Shown here piece after piece: positions 8,260-18,079 of a DNA stretch of 50,701 nt. The DNA comes from Hallella colorans. GTDB taxonomy: Bacteria; Bacteroidota; Bacteroidia; Bacteroidales; Bacteroidaceae. A program made the position numbers and the translations under genes. Each line of letters opens with the position of its first letter. The first letter of the stretch is position 1. Location: assembly GCF_003096815.1 (NCBI RefSeq), contig NZ_QENY01000023.1:1-50701 (forward strand). Direction: 5' to 3'. The notes beneath the pieces are model-generated. The model did not search any database and was not told where the DNA came from. It saw only the letters and a list, made by a program, of their open reading frames with translations.

Positions 8260-9105
8260 ATGAAGATTATAAAAGACAATAAGTTTGGAGGGGAGCGTCC
8301 CCTCTTCGGATTAAAAAACGCTTCTATTGATAATATTGAGATAACAGATGGAGAGTCGGGCATAAAGTGCTGCGAGAACCTCACTTGCAACAATTCTCGT
8401 TTCTATGGCAAATATCCGTGGTGGCATGTCAATCATAGCGTCATCACCAACTGTTATTTTGCCGAGGGCAGTCGATCTGCTATATGGTACAGCGATGACA
8501 TGGTGATGAAAGATTGCGTTATTGATGGACCCAAGTTCTTCCGAGAGATGAAAAAGCTTAGCTTGGAGAATGTTAAAATCAACGATGCCGATGAAACTTT
8601 CTGGAAAATAGATGGCCTGTCCATAAAGAATGTGGAGCTTCATCAAGGTACATATCCTTTCATGTTTTGTCGCGATATTTTCGTAGACGGACTTGTGAGC
8701 GATGCCAAATATGTGTTCCAGTACTGTGAGAACGTTGAGATCCATCATGCCAAGATCATTACCAAAGATTCGTTTTGGGAGTGTAAAAATGTGGTAGTGT
8801 ACGATTCTGTTCTCGATGGCGAATATCTCGCATGGCATTCTTCCAATATCAAATTTGTGCGTTGTCACATCAGTGGCGAGCAACCTTTGTGTTATATGGA
8901 CAACGTCGTGCTCGAAGATTGCACTTTCGATTCCGCTTGCGACCGTGCTTTTGAAGACTGCACCAATATCAACGCCGACATAAGGGGTGCTATCACCAAT
9001 GTCAAGAATCCAGTTTCTGGCCGTATAGTGGCCGACGCTATGGGGTCTGTTACTTATGACGAGTTTGCTAAAGGCCATGATTGTGTTATCGAGACACGTC
9101 GGTAG
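8260..9105 (+). CDS. DUF3737 family protein, predicted beta-helix
   Basis: 281 residues, no signal peptide or membrane segment, so cytoplasmic. From residue 25 on, the sequence is a run of ~20-residue units, each with a strand ending in a polar turn (for example IKCCENLTCNNSRFYGKYPW, KDCVIDGPKFFREM, VVLEDCTFDSACDRAFEDCT), which suggests a right-handed beta-helix. It matches the DUF3737 family known from Bacteroides and relatives. No catalytic residues are recognisable and the function is unknown. It has a consensus promoter of its own and precedes a PLP enzyme by 89 bp. Confidence 0.85.
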   Translation: MKIIKDNKFGGERPLFGLKNASIDNIEITDGESGIKCCENLTCNNSRFYGKYPWWHVNHSVITNCYFAEGSRSAIWYSDDMVMKDCVIDGPKFFREMKKLSLENVKINDADETFWKIDGLSIKNVELHQGTYPFMFCRDIFVDGLVSDAKYVFQYCENVEIHHAKIITKDSFWECKNVVVYDSVLDGEYLAWHSSNIKFVRCHISGEQPLCYMDNVVLEDCTFDSACDRAFEDCTNINADIRGAITNVKNPVSGRIVADAMGSVTYDEFAKGHDCVIETRR

Positions 9106-9130
9106 CGTTTATTTTCCGACGTTATTTTCT
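9096..9130 (+). terminator. Weak candidate terminator overlapping the DUF3737 stop codon
   Basis: A 7-bp perfect stem (9096-9102 with 9116-9122) is followed by a T-rich stretch (TATTTTCT). The stem overlaps the TAG stop at 9103-9105. The loop is long (13 nt), so termination may be partial. Confidence 0.4.
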
Positions 9131-9194
9131 TTGTGTTAGAATACCATTCGTTGTGCCATATATCCATTTTCTCATATCCTAAACACTTGTTCCA

Positions 9195-10355
9195 ATGTTC
9201 AATTTCGATACCCCTGTCAATCGCCGTCATACCGGCTCATTAAAGTGGGATACCATACCCGCCGACGTTCTTCCATTATGGGTAGCCGATATGGATTTTC
9301 CAGTCGCTCCTGCCATACAGCAAGCGCTCGTCGATCGAGTGTCTCATGGCATATTTGGATACGCCAATGTAGACCACACTTACTACGATGCCATCATCTC
9401 ATGGTTTGGCCGTCGGCACGATTGGTCTATCCAGCGCGAATGGATACGCTACACCACGGGAGTTGTGCCCGCCATCAGTTGTTGCCTCAAGGCGCTCACG
9501 CTGCCGGGTGAGCGAGTGCTCGTGCAAACTCCAGTGTATAATTGTTTCTTCTCGTCCATTCGCAATCAAGGGTGCGACATTGTGGAGAATGAGCTTGTGC
9601 GCCATGATGATACATACGTTATTGATTGGGACGATTTCGAGTCGAAATGCGCCGACGAGAAAGTCACGGTATTCTTGCTTTGCAACCCCCACAATCCAGC
9701 CGGCCGAGTATGGACAGCCGAAGAGTTGAGACGTATGGGTCAAATCTGCCGTCGTCACGGCGTGCGCGTCATCAGCGACGAGATACATTGCGAGCTTGTC
9801 ATGCCGGGTTACACCTATACGCCCTTTGCCGCAGTCAATGATACCAACCTCACCAACAGTGTTACTCTCAACTCGCCGTCCAAGAGCTTCAATATCGCCG
9901 GCTTGCAAATAGCCAATATCGTATGCCCCGACGCAGATGTGCGCCGGCGCGTGGATCGTGTCATCAATATTTACGAAGTATGTGATGTCAATCCCTTTGG
10001 CCCCATCGCCTTAAAGGCTGCCTACAATGAGAGTGAGCGATGGTTGGACGAGCTTATACCGTATATACACGGTAATTACCAGTTCCTCAAATCATACCTT
10101 GCCGAGCACCTTCCCTCTGTGGATGTCGTTCGGCTTGAGGGCACCTATTTGGCATGGGTTTCCATCCGCTCGTTGGGTATCAATGGCGATGAGGCGACTC
10201 GTCTTTTATTAAAAGATGGCAAGGTGTTCCTTTGCAGTGGCATGCTCTATGGCAAGCGTGCAGGGCGCGATTATCTCCGTGTCAACCTTGCTTGTCCTCG
10301 CGATTTGCTGCGCGCGGCCATGTCTCGTGTGGTTACGACACTGTCCGCGATATAA
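9195..10355 (+). CDS. MalY/PatB-type PLP-dependent aminotransferase/C-S lyase
   Basis: 386 residues, fold-type I PLP enzyme. LPLWVADMDFP near residues 26-36 is the MalY/PatB signature. The Schiff-base lysine is K230 in LNSPSKSFNIAG; CNPHNPAGR (163-171) and the SDEIHCEL segment (194-201) bind the cofactor. MalY/PatB members cleave cystathionine or related C-S bonds and some act as aminotransferases; which substrate this one uses cannot be read from the sequence. It is cytoplasmic. It lies 89 bp after the DUF3737 gene and ends at a strong bidirectional terminator. Confidence 0.92.
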   Translation: MFNFDTPVNRRHTGSLKWDTIPADVLPLWVADMDFPVAPAIQQALVDRVSHGIFGYANVDHTYYDAIISWFGRRHDWSIQREWIRYTTGVVPAISCCLKALTLPGERVLVQTPVYNCFFSSIRNQGCDIVENELVRHDDTYVIDWDDFESKCADEKVTVFLLCNPHNPAGRVWTAEELRRMGQICRRHGVRVISDEIHCELVMPGYTYTPFAAVNDTNLTNSVTLNSPSKSFNIAGLQIANIVCPDADVRRRVDRVINIYEVCDVNPFGPIALKAAYNESERWLDELIPYIHGNYQFLKSYLAEHLPSVDVVRLEGTYLAWVSIRSLGINGDEATRLLLKDGKVFLCSGMLYGKRAGRDYLRVNLACPRDLLRAAMSRVVTTLSAI

Positions 10356-10410
10356 GCGTTCCACAAGCGCTTGGTCCCATGTCTGTCAATGGGTCGACGC
10401 TTTCATGAAA

Positions 10411-10458
10411 AAACCAATGCCGACGCGATTGGCTAATCGCGTCGGCATTGGTTTTTTT
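10411..10458. terminator. Strong bidirectional terminator between the PLP enzyme and waaA
   Basis: A perfect 20-bp inverted repeat (10411-10430 with 10435-10454) with a 4-nt GGCT loop, flanked by A on the left and T on the right (to 10458). It can stop both the plus-strand aminotransferase and the minus-strand gltX-waaA transcripts. Confidence 0.92.
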
Positions 10459-10475
10459 CTTTTTGTCTTGCCGCT

Positions 10476-11696
10476 TCACACATTTATGCTTTCCATGATG
10501 CGTCTCATCGCGCCAGCCTTTCCTTTCACGTATTCTTGTGCTTGTCTGCCGCTCCGAGCGCGAAAATCTGTGTCGCGCATGAGCCTGCTCATCACCGTGT
10601 CAAATGTTCGCAGGTCTGTTATCTCTAATCCGCCTTGTGCCTCGATCAACTCTTGTGCTTCCTGAAAATGCTTGTTCTCAGGGCCAAAAATAACCGGGAT
10701 GCCCCATACGGCCGCTTCCAGCACGTTATGGATGCCAGCGCCAAATCCACCCCCCACGTAGGCCACGGTGCCGTAGTGGTATATGCTCGAGAGCAATCCG
10801 AAGCAGTCCACGATCAAACATTCGGCCGCACTTGCGCTTTCAGCCGAGGCTGTGGAATATCGTATGGTTTTTCGGTTCAGTTTTTCCTCGATGCTCCGCA
10901 GGTGGTCTTCGCTCACCACATGAGGCGCGATGATCAGCTTCCATTCCTTGTGTTGGTTAAAATAGGGTATGAAAACATCCTCGTCAGGCTCCCACGACGA
11001 CCCGGCCACAAAAACGCCTTGCGTTCCCTCTACAAAAGCCTCCACGATGGGCAGTCTTTTGCTGGCCTCTTTAATCTGTAGCACTCGGTCAAAACGTGTG
11101 TCGCCCACCACGCTCACGCAGCCAATATTCAGCTGTCTCAATAGTTCTCGGCTCTTCTCGTTTTGCACGAAAAAATGGCTAAAACAGTACAGCACCTTTC
11201 GATAACTCCTGCCATACCATTTAAAAAATATTTGGTCAGGGCGGAAAATACTCGATACGCTATACGTTGGCACGCCTCTGTGTTTCAATATGTGCAGGTA
11301 GTTGTACCAGAACTCGTATTTTATGAAAAACGCCATTTCAGGCCTCACCATCCGCAAAAAACGCCGTGCGTTGCTTATGGTGTCTATGGGCAGGTAGCAG
11401 CAAATGTCCGCTCCTTTATAATCTTTCCTTACCTCGTAGCCAGAGGGTGAGAAAAAGGTCAGAAGCACTTTGTATTCTGGCCACTCTTTCCTGATATGCT
11501 CTATGAGCGGCCTGCCCTGCTCAAACTCGCCTAACGACGCGGCGTGAAACCATACGTATCGTGCCGATGGGTCTACCTTTTCCTCCAAAATGTGGTAAGC
11601 GTCATGCTCGCCCACCCACATTTTCCTTATTTTCTCACTGAACAGGCTGCCCACCCATACACCGATTTGGTATAACCAAATAAAGATTTGATACAT
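10476..11696 (-). CDS. waaA: 3-deoxy-D-manno-octulosonic acid transferase (Kdo transferase)
   Basis: 406 residues, glycosyltransferase family 30. An N-terminal membrane anchor (about residues 4-19) is followed by HAASLGE (51-57), the family motif with the catalytic base at E57, and by the C-terminal donor-binding segment GGFGAGIHNVLEAAVWGIPV with FGPENKHFQEA. The enzyme adds Kdo from CMP-Kdo to lipid IV-A on the cytoplasmic face of the inner membrane. The start is the ATG at 11696, 45 bp after the gltX stop, so the two form an operon. The product ends just before the bidirectional terminator. Confidence 0.95.
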   Translation of the reverse strand: MYQIFIWLYQIGVWVGSLFSEKIRKMWVGEHDAYHILEEKVDPSARYVWFHAASLGEFEQGRPLIEHIRKEWPEYKVLLTFFSPSGYEVRKDYKGADICCYLPIDTISNARRFLRMVRPEMAFFIKYEFWYNYLHILKHRGVPTYSVSSIFRPDQIFFKWYGRSYRKVLYCFSHFFVQNEKSRELLRQLNIGCVSVVGDTRFDRVLQIKEASKRLPIVEAFVEGTQGVFVAGSSWEPDEDVFIPYFNQHKEWKLIIAPHVVSEDHLRSIEEKLNRKTIRYSTASAESASAAECLIVDCFGLLSSIYHYGTVAYVGGGFGAGIHNVLEAAVWGIPVIFGPENKHFQEAQELIEAQGGLEITDLRTFDTVMSRLMRDTDFRARSGRQAQEYVKGKAGAMRRIMESINV

Positions 11697-11741
11697 GTTT
11701 TAAGTTAGCGTTCCATGTCTCGACACTCGGCCGAATCTATG

Positions 11742-13268
11742 TTACTCGCCCGAGGGAAGTACCTCAATGGCTTTTCTCAATCGTTTGATAGTTTCTTCTT
11801 TTCCTAAAAAAGCGGATATGTCAAACATGCCAGGTCCTTTACCCACACCCACCAATGTCAATCTGAAAGCGTTCATGATGTCGCCCATCTTGTATCCATT
11901 GTCAGCTATCCATTGTTCCACGACGGGTTCTTGCCCCTCCACGGAGAAGTCGTCTATACCCTTCAGCACCTCAATCAGCTCTGTCATTTGCTGCGTTGAG
12001 TAGGGTTTCCAGCGTTTTTTCACGGTTTTCTCATCGTAAGAAGTTGGTGCGATGAAGAAGAAGGAGCATAGCGGCCACAGTTCTTTTACAAAGTTCACCC
12101 GGTCTTTCATCATGTGCACCACCTCTTTCACTCGTTCAAACGTTTCCTCCACGCCGTTGCCAGCCACGATAGCCGCGAAGTCGCGTGCGATTTCATCGTC
12201 GCTCTTGCGCAAGATGTACTCATGGTTAAACCATACGCCTTTTTGGTAGTCGAAACGGGCACCGCTTTTCGAGCATTTCTCAATGTCGAAAGTGTTCACC
12301 AGCTCTTCCATGGAGAATATTTCTTGCTCTGTGCCTGGGTTCCATCCCAACAGCGCCAAGAAATTGATCACGGCCTCCGGGAAATAGCCACTTTCGCGAT
12401 AACCCGCACTCACGTCGCCAGTCTTGGGATCATGCCATTCCAATGGGAATACCGGAAATCCCAACCGGTCGCCGTCGCGTTTGGACAGTTTGCCTTTGCC
12501 CTCTGGCTTCAGCAGTAGCGGCAAGTGCGCGAAACTTGGCATGCTATCTCTCCATCCCAACGCCTCGTAAAGCAGTACGTGCAATGGCGCCGACGGCAGC
12601 CATTCCTCGCCGCGAATTACGTGGCTCACCTCCATCAAGTGGTCGTCCACGATATTTGCCAAGTGGTAGGTGGGCAGTTCGTCCGCGCTTTTGTAGAGCA
12701 CCTTGTCGTCTAATATGTCACTTTTCACGTGTATCTTGCCGCGTATCAGGTCGTCCACCACAATGTCTTGTCCTACCTCAACCTTGAAACGCACGGTATA
12801 TTGCGTGCCATCCACGATAAGCTGCTCCCATTCCGTGCGATCCATCACCAGCGAGTTTCGCATCTCCATGCGCGTGGTGGCGTCGTATTGGAAGTTAGGC
12901 ACTTCCTTACGCTTGCGCTCCAGTTCCTCGGGCGTGTCAAAAGCATAGTATGCCTTGCCTTCCTCCACCAACTGATCAACATATTTCCGATATATCTCCC
13001 GGCGCTCACTTTGGCGGTAGGGACCGTAGTTGCCACCTATGCCCACACCCTCGTCAAATGTTATTCCTAACCATTCGAAAGCCTTAATGATATATTCCTC
13101 CGCTCCGCTTACAAATCGGTTGGAGTCGGTGTCTTCTATGCGGAGTATCAAATCGCCGCCGTGCTGGCGCGCAAAGAGATAGTTAAAAAGCGCGGTGCGC
13201 ACGCCGCCAATGTGTAAAGGGCCTGTTGGGCTGGGTGCGAAACGAACCCGTACTCTTCTTGCTGACAT
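11742..13268 (-). CDS. gltX: Glutamyl-tRNA synthetase
   Basis: 508 residues. The class I HIGH motif is PLHIGG (residues 17-22, after FAPSPTG) and the KMSKS counterpart is KLSKRDG (260-266). The catalytic core runs to about residue 340, and the C-terminal ~150 residues form the helical anticodon-binding part. It charges tRNA-Glu with glutamate. It is transcribed first in a gltX-waaA unit from the short divergent region it shares with the HD phosphohydrolase gene. Confidence 0.97.
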   Translation of the reverse strand: MSARRVRVRFAPSPTGPLHIGGVRTALFNYLFARQHGGDLILRIEDTDSNRFVSGAEEYIIKAFEWLGITFDEGVGIGGNYGPYRQSERREIYRKYVDQLVEEGKAYYAFDTPEELERKRKEVPNFQYDATTRMEMRNSLVMDRTEWEQLIVDGTQYTVRFKVEVGQDIVVDDLIRGKIHVKSDILDDKVLYKSADELPTYHLANIVDDHLMEVSHVIRGEEWLPSAPLHVLLYEALGWRDSMPSFAHLPLLLKPEGKGKLSKRDGDRLGFPVFPLEWHDPKTGDVSAGYRESGYFPEAVINFLALLGWNPGTEQEIFSMEELVNTFDIEKCSKSGARFDYQKGVWFNHEYILRKSDDEIARDFAAIVAGNGVEETFERVKEVVHMMKDRVNFVKELWPLCSFFFIAPTSYDEKTVKKRWKPYSTQQMTELIEVLKGIDDFSVEGQEPVVEQWIADNGYKMGDIMNAFRLTLVGVGKGPGMFDISAFLGKEETIKRLRKAIEVLPSGE

Positions 13269-13291
13269 GATATAAATCTTATAATTTTTTG

Positions 13292-13299
13292 CAAAATTA
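13292..13299 (-). promoter_or_regulatory. -7 element of the gltX promoter
   Basis: Read on the minus strand, 13299 to 13292 is TAATTTTG, a perfect TAnnTTTG. It lies 24 bases before the gltX ATG. No TTTG is found at the -33 position. Confidence 0.45.
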
Positions 13300-13308
13300 A
13301 TATATTTT

Positions 13309-13340
13309 TTCGATTATGCCGTATTAATTTAGTATTTTCG
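13309..13340 (+). promoter_or_regulatory. Possible promoter for the HD phosphohydrolase gene
   Basis: TTCG at 13309-13312 and TATTTTCG at 13333-13340 with a 20-base spacer; each differs from the Bacteroidetes consensus at one base (C for T). It lies 28 bases before the ATG. Confidence 0.35.
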
Positions 13341-13367
13341 CAGAACAATACAATAAATGAAGCGTAC

Positions 13368-15464
13368 ATGAGTATCATTGAAACCCATTATAAAAAGGAG
13401 CAACGACATTGGCGCAAAAATGCCATACGTGTAGCCCTTGTCTTTCTTACCACGGCTCTTATCGTCTGGTTTTTGCCACGTCGAGAGGGTAAGCAGTACG
13501 CTTACGAGGTGGGTGAGCCGTGGCGTTATGGCACCGTCATAGCCAAATACGATTTTCCTATTTACAAGACAGATGAGGCTATCAACTATGAAAAAGACTC
13601 GTTGCTCAGCCAGTTTCAGCCTTATTTCATTTACGACCACAATGTGGAAGGAGAGGTTTTGGCCAAGTTCAAGCAAGATTTCAAGAACGGCATGCCCGGT
13701 TTGCCCGCCGCTTACCGCAATGTGGTGATTGACAGGCTGCACCGGTTGTATCAATCTGGTATCATGGAGAAACCCAATTATGACCAGATTATGCGCGGTG
13801 ACACGGCCAAGTTGGTGCGTGTTATCTTTGGCAAGAGCACAGAGAGCTTGGTCATCAGCTGTCTCTACTCCACGATGTCGGCCTACGAGAGTTTGCTCAA
13901 CGACAAGACGCTTGCACCCGAGCGCGCCGCTTTGCAAAAGCTCGATCTCACCGATTATATAGAGCCTAACCTCTTTTTCGACAAGGAGCGCACGGAGACG
14001 GCCAAGAACGATTTGCTCAGTGGCGTGTCGCCAGCGAGTGGCATGATGATGAGCGGACAGAAAATCATTGGCGTGGGCGATATGGTCAACGATTACAACT
14101 ATCGCGTGCTGTCCTCGTGGGAGAGAGAGATGGAGCGGCGTAGCGCCTCCAAATCACAACTCACCAATATCTTCATAGGAAATTTCATCTACGTTTTCAT
14201 CTTGGTGGCTTGCTTCACTTGCTATTTAGTGCTCTTTCGCAAAGATTATTTCAACAAGCCGCGTAGCATTGCCATGCTCTATTCTTTCATTGTGTTGTAC
14301 CCCATATTGGTGTCGCTCATGATGAAACATGTCTATTTCAATCTCAGTGTGTACATCATACCCTTCGCCCTCATCCCCATCTTCGTCAGGGTTTTCATGG
14401 ATGCTCGCACGGCATTTTTAACGCATACGATCACGGTTCTCATATCCGCCATCGCCGTGCGCTACCAGTTTGATTTCATCATCATACAGATAGTGTCGGG
14501 ATTGGTGGCCATCTTCTCGCTGCGAGAGATGTCCTCGCGCGCGCAGGTTTTCAAGACAGCGCTTTTCGTTGCCCTTGCCATGAGCGCCACCTACATGGCC
14601 ATCAAGCTTGCGCAGAGTGGCGACGACTTCAACATGGACACCAACATGCTCTACCATTTCCTTATCAATGGCGTACTTGTCCTACCCGCTTACCCCATGA
14701 TGTACCTTGTGGAGAAGACCTTCGGGTTTATCTCAAACATTACCCTCATAGAGCTTTCCAACACCAACAAGGGGTTGTTGCGCAATCTTAGCGAGGTGGC
14801 TCCTGGCACGTTCCAGCACTCCATCACCGTTGGAAACCTTGCCGCCGAGATAGCCAACAAGGTGGGAGGCAACAGCACCCTTGTGCGTACCGGTGCCCTT
14901 TACCATGACATTGGCAAGATGGTCAATCCCGCGTTCTTTACCGAGAACCAGCAGGGAGGTGTCAATCCGCATGACAATCTAACCGACAAGGAGAGCGCGC
15001 GGGTCATCATTGAGCACGTGGCCAATGGTGTCAAGATAGCCGAGGAGTCTAACCTCCCCGTCGCCATTATCGACTTTATACGTACACATCATGGGCGCAA
15101 CGTTGCCAGGTATTTCTATGTGAAGTATCAAAACGAGCATCCCGACGAGGTGGTCGACAAGGAACTGTTCACCTATCCCGGCCCCAACCCATACACTCTC
15201 GAGCAGGCTATTCTCATGATGGCCGACACCTGTGAGGCCGCCTCGCACTCGTTGCGCGAGTACAGCGAGGAGACGTTGGCCGCGTTGGTCAACAAACTTA
15301 TAGACCAATTGGTTGCCGACGGCTGTTTCAGGGAGTGCAAAATCACGTTTTACGATATCGCCACGGCCAAGCTCGTGCTCATAGATAAGCTCAAGGCCAT
15401 CTACCATACCCGCGTGAAATACCCGTCCCGAATAGTCAATAGGGATGACGGCGTGGCCCAATAG
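13368..15464 (+). CDS. Membrane HD-domain phosphohydrolase (7TM-HD, PgpH type)
   Basis: 698 residues. One N-terminal membrane helix (about 21-37) is followed by an extracytoplasmic domain (about 40-260, the 7TMR-HDED type), then several hydrophobic helices (about 270-470) and a cytoplasmic HD domain. The HD metal ligands are visible: H484 in FQHSITVGN, H513-D514 in LYHDIGKM, H574-H575 in THHGRN, and a later Asp in MMADTCEAASHS. The architecture is that of PgpH, which in Listeria hydrolyses cyclic di-AMP; that activity is inferred here from the architecture. It stands alone, diverging from gltX. Confidence 0.9.
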   Translation: MSIIETHYKKEQRHWRKNAIRVALVFLTTALIVWFLPRREGKQYAYEVGEPWRYGTVIAKYDFPIYKTDEAINYEKDSLLSQFQPYFIYDHNVEGEVLAKFKQDFKNGMPGLPAAYRNVVIDRLHRLYQSGIMEKPNYDQIMRGDTAKLVRVIFGKSTESLVISCLYSTMSAYESLLNDKTLAPERAALQKLDLTDYIEPNLFFDKERTETAKNDLLSGVSPASGMMMSGQKIIGVGDMVNDYNYRVLSSWEREMERRSASKSQLTNIFIGNFIYVFILVACFTCYLVLFRKDYFNKPRSIAMLYSFIVLYPILVSLMMKHVYFNLSVYIIPFALIPIFVRVFMDARTAFLTHTITVLISAIAVRYQFDFIIIQIVSGLVAIFSLREMSSRAQVFKTALFVALAMSATYMAIKLAQSGDDFNMDTNMLYHFLINGVLVLPAYPMMYLVEKTFGFISNITLIELSNTNKGLLRNLSEVAPGTFQHSITVGNLAAEIANKVGGNSTLVRTGALYHDIGKMVNPAFFTENQQGGVNPHDNLTDKESARVIIEHVANGVKIAEESNLPVAIIDFIRTHHGRNVARYFYVKYQNEHPDEVVDKELFTYPGPNPYTLEQAILMMADTCEAASHSLREYSEETLAALVNKLIDQLVADGCFRECKITFYDIATAKLVLIDKLKAIYHTRVKYPSRIVNRDDGVAQ

Positions 15465-16196
15465 CCGTCAAGTCGCGTGCGGATGATGGGTGCGGGCATG
15501 CGGCTCGGCCGTGGCTTGGAGGTCATCTCTACGTGTCTTTTCTATAATAAACTGTCAGAAAAATATCACAAATTTTGGGCTCCGCAAATCATCTGTTTTA
15601 GCTGTACCCAACTTCTTTTTTTTATCATAAAGTAGGGCTCTTGATGGCTCCGTGATGTTATCCTCATGCCATTGGTACCTGTTCGTGTCGTGTTTCGTGC
15701 CCAATCCAAATGCGATACGATGCCATTGGCAAGCTGTTTAGTGCTTTATCGTGCCACGTATAGTGCCTAAACGTGACGGCGCAAGAAAACTTTTTTCATG
15801 TCAATCGGCAAATGCAGACGTATCAGTCTGATTTATAGGCGATAAATGAAAACCCTCCATTCTTGCGTATTTTCGACCAAAGACTTCGTCGTTTGCAAAT
15901 ACGCTCATTTCCAGTAGCCTTTTGTTCTGTTTTTTTATGCCTCGAAAGCTGCTGCAAGCGCATCAAGACAACGACCGTGCGGTGATGCGTCTGTATGGCT
16001 TTGGGCTCAAGATGACAGAGGCGGAGTGCGTGGTCGAGCTGTTCAGGCTGTACGAGCGCATGGTATAGCGACACGTGGGGGTATGACAATGTTTGAGGGA
16101 CGGGCTTTTGGCGCTCGCCTGATACGTGGCGTGCAGGTTCATGGTGAGCGACGCGCTCGCCTGTTGTCGGTAATCCTTGATGCCTTGTTATAAATG
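15465..16196. other. Gene-poor 732-bp spacer with a possible 43-codon ORF and repeats
   Basis: No convincing gene is visible. On the plus strand an ATG at 15937 opens 43 codons ending at 16068 (starts MPRKLLQAHQDNDRA); it has no consensus promoter and I do not call it a gene. There are two matching arms GCGTATTT/AAATACGC (15865-15872 and 15897-15904), a direct repeat of ATGCCATTGG (about 15666 and 15720), and an 11-bp direct repeat GCGCTCGCCTG (16111-16121 and 16153-16163). The stretch is AT-rich on the left and GC-rich on the right. It may hold remains of a dispersed repeat or a decayed gene. Confidence 0.5.
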
Positions 16197-17978
16197 TTAC
16201 AAGGCCTCGGTGGCCTTGCGCAGCCATGCTCTCTCACCCTTGTCGAGGTGTGGCGAGAGCGTGTCGCGCACCTGTTGGTGGTAGTCGTTGAGCCATGCCA
16301 CCTCCTCGGCGAGCATCATCTCTCGAACGATGGGGGTGGTGTCTATGGGGCAAAGTGTGAGCGACTCGAATTGCAAGAACTGCCCAAACTCTGTCTCCTT
16401 GTAGGGTGTGATGAGCAACGTGTTCTCTATGCGCACACCGAAACGCCCCGCAAGGTACAGCCCGGGCTCGTCGGTCACCGTCATGCCGGCCTTGAGCGGT
16501 GCGGGCACGTACTCCATGCGTATCTGGTGCGGCCCCTCGTGCACGTTGAGATAGGAGCCCACGCCGTGCCCGGTGCCATGCATATAGTTCATGCCCTCGC
16601 GCCACATGGCACTCCGGGTGAGTATGTCCAATTGGGTTCCCGAGGCTCCGCACGGAAACTTGCAAAGCTCAAGCTGGATGTGCCCCTTGAGAACGAGCGT
16701 GTAGACACGCCGCTCTTCGTCTGTGAGCGGGCCGAGCGGTATGGTGCGGGTGATATCGGTGGTGCCGTCTTCGTATTGCGCGCCACTGTCCAACAGCAGG
16801 AAGCCCCGTGGCTGCAGCGCCGCGTCGGTGTCGGGCGTGGCCTCGTAGTGCACGATGGCCCCATGCTCGGCGTAGCCCGCGATGGTGTCGAAACTGATGT
16901 CGCGAAACAACGGTTGCTCGGCGCGCAGGTCGGTGAGCTTCTGGCTGACGGACATCTCTGTCTGCCCGCCCGCCTCGACGGCTGGCTTGAGCCACCGCAA
17001 AAACTTGACCATGGCTATGCCGTCCTTGAGCATGGCGTGGCGAAATCCCGCTATCTCCGTGTCGTTTTTCACGGCTTTCATGGCCGGTATGGGCGATGCT
17101 TGCCGCACCACTTCCTTGGTATTCACTAATTTGGCCAGTGTGTAGCTCGTCTCCTTGGGGTCCAATAGAATGTTGTACTCAAAATAATCTTTCAGTCCTT
17201 TTCGCACATCGGCGTATTGGGCGGTCGCCACTCCTTGGTCGTTGAGGTAACTTGTCACGTCGGCGGAGAGCTTCTCCTTGTCGCAATATAGCGTGGCGTG
17301 GTCGCTGTCGATGAGCAGGTAGGCCACGAACACGGGGTTGCAGTGTACGTCTGTGCCTCGCAAGTTGAGCGTCCATGCCACGTCGTCCAACGCCGACACC
17401 AACATGCCGTCAGCGTGAAGCTCGCGCAACGCCTGCCTGACACGCGCCAGTTTGCTCTTGGCGGTCTCACCGGCATAAGTCATAGGGTGCACTGTCACCT
17501 TGTTGGTGGGTATGGCTGGGCGGTCTGTCCATATATTATTGAGAATGTCAAGGTTGGTGCGCACCGTGATGCCTCCCTCGCGTCGAAGGTCGGCGATGAG
17601 GCTCTCGGTGTCGTCAAGCGTGTTGACCATGCCGTCAACGCCCACCGAGGTGCCGCCAAACGCTCGCAATTCGTCACCTATCCATTGGGCGATGGTGGGC
17701 GTGCCAGGCATTCTGAGCTTCATCAATTGAAACTCGGTGCCCTCCAATTGCTTGGTCGCCGACAAGAAATAACGGCTGTCTGTCCATAACGCCGCCGACC
17801 GAAGGGTCACCACGGCCGTTCCGGCGGAGCCGTCGAAACCGCTAATCCACTGTCGGCCTTTCCATCGATCGGGCACATACTCGCTGTGATGGGGGTCGGT
17901 ACTTGGAAAAATAAAAGCGTCGAGTTTTTCTCGTCGCATCTCCTCTCTTAGAGCCGATAAACGTTGTTGAATTTTCAT
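16197..17978 (-). CDS. Xaa-Pro aminopeptidase (aminopeptidase P, long three-domain form)
   Basis: 593 residues from the ATG at 17978; longer starts (to 18101) would lie upstream of or across the promoter at 18008-18040. Length and order match the three-domain aminopeptidase P of the XPNPEP1 type: two creatinase-like N-terminal domains and a C-terminal pita-bread metallopeptidase domain. Metal ligands are visible: D397 (LDSGAQYEDG), D408 (TTDITRT), the His of GTGHGVG, the Glu of TDEPGLY and the Glu of VRIENT. It removes an N-terminal residue preceding proline. No signal peptide in the chosen start, so cytoplasmic. Single-gene unit. Confidence 0.93.
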   Translation of the reverse strand: MKIQQRLSALREEMRREKLDAFIFPSTDPHHSEYVPDRWKGRQWISGFDGSAGTAVVTLRSAALWTDSRYFLSATKQLEGTEFQLMKLRMPGTPTIAQWIGDELRAFGGTSVGVDGMVNTLDDTESLIADLRREGGITVRTNLDILNNIWTDRPAIPTNKVTVHPMTYAGETAKSKLARVRQALRELHADGMLVSALDDVAWTLNLRGTDVHCNPVFVAYLLIDSDHATLYCDKEKLSADVTSYLNDQGVATAQYADVRKGLKDYFEYNILLDPKETSYTLAKLVNTKEVVRQASPIPAMKAVKNDTEIAGFRHAMLKDGIAMVKFLRWLKPAVEAGGQTEMSVSQKLTDLRAEQPLFRDISFDTIAGYAEHGAIVHYEATPDTDAALQPRGFLLLDSGAQYEDGTTDITRTIPLGPLTDEERRVYTLVLKGHIQLELCKFPCGASGTQLDILTRSAMWREGMNYMHGTGHGVGSYLNVHEGPHQIRMEYVPAPLKAGMTVTDEPGLYLAGRFGVRIENTLLITPYKETEFGQFLQFESLTLCPIDTTPIVREMMLAEEVAWLNDYHQQVRDTLSPHLDKGERAWLRKATEAL

Positions 17979-18007
17979 AAGATGATTAATTTGCGAAATG
18001 GACATGG

Positions 18008-18040
18008 CAAAGATAGTGCTTTTTAAGAATAAACAACAAA
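18008..18040 (-). promoter_or_regulatory. Bacteroidetes promoter for the aminopeptidase P gene
   Basis: On the minus strand: TTTG (18040-18037), a 21-base spacer, then a perfect TATCTTTG (18015-18008). Transcription would start near 18000, which supports the ATG at 17978 over the one at 18005. Confidence 0.78.
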
Positions 18041-18079
18041 TTAAATGGAAAATAAATACCGAATGAACTCGTTTTTTAG

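Noticed and set aside
8311..9078. 255-codon minus-strand frame opposite the DUF3737 gene
   Set aside because: The plus-strand frame has a consensus promoter and a known family; the antisense translation has neither.
15937..16068. 43-codon plus-strand ORF starting MPRKLLQAHQ
   Set aside because: No consensus promoter at the right spacing and no family recognised. It is kept only as a note in the spacer entry.
16111..16163. Two 11-bp direct repeats 42 bp apart as the start of a CRISPR or VNTR array
   Set aside because: Only two copies exist, the unit is too short for CRISPR, and no cas genes are near.
16182..16205. Inverted repeat GCCTTGT/ACAAGGC across the aminopeptidase stop codon
   Set aside because: On the transcribed strand the hairpin is followed by ATCAAGG and no T tract, so it is not a convincing terminator.
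15823..16227. 134-codon minus-strand open frame in the spacer before aminopeptidase P
   Set aside because: It overlaps the 3' end of the aminopeptidase gene, has no promoter or recognisable domain, and has a low-complexity basic composition. It looks like a chance frame over repeat-like DNA.
16194..17129. 311-codon plus-strand open frame opposite aminopeptidase P
   Set aside because: It is the shadow of a GC-rich, certain gene on the other strand; no domain, no promoter.
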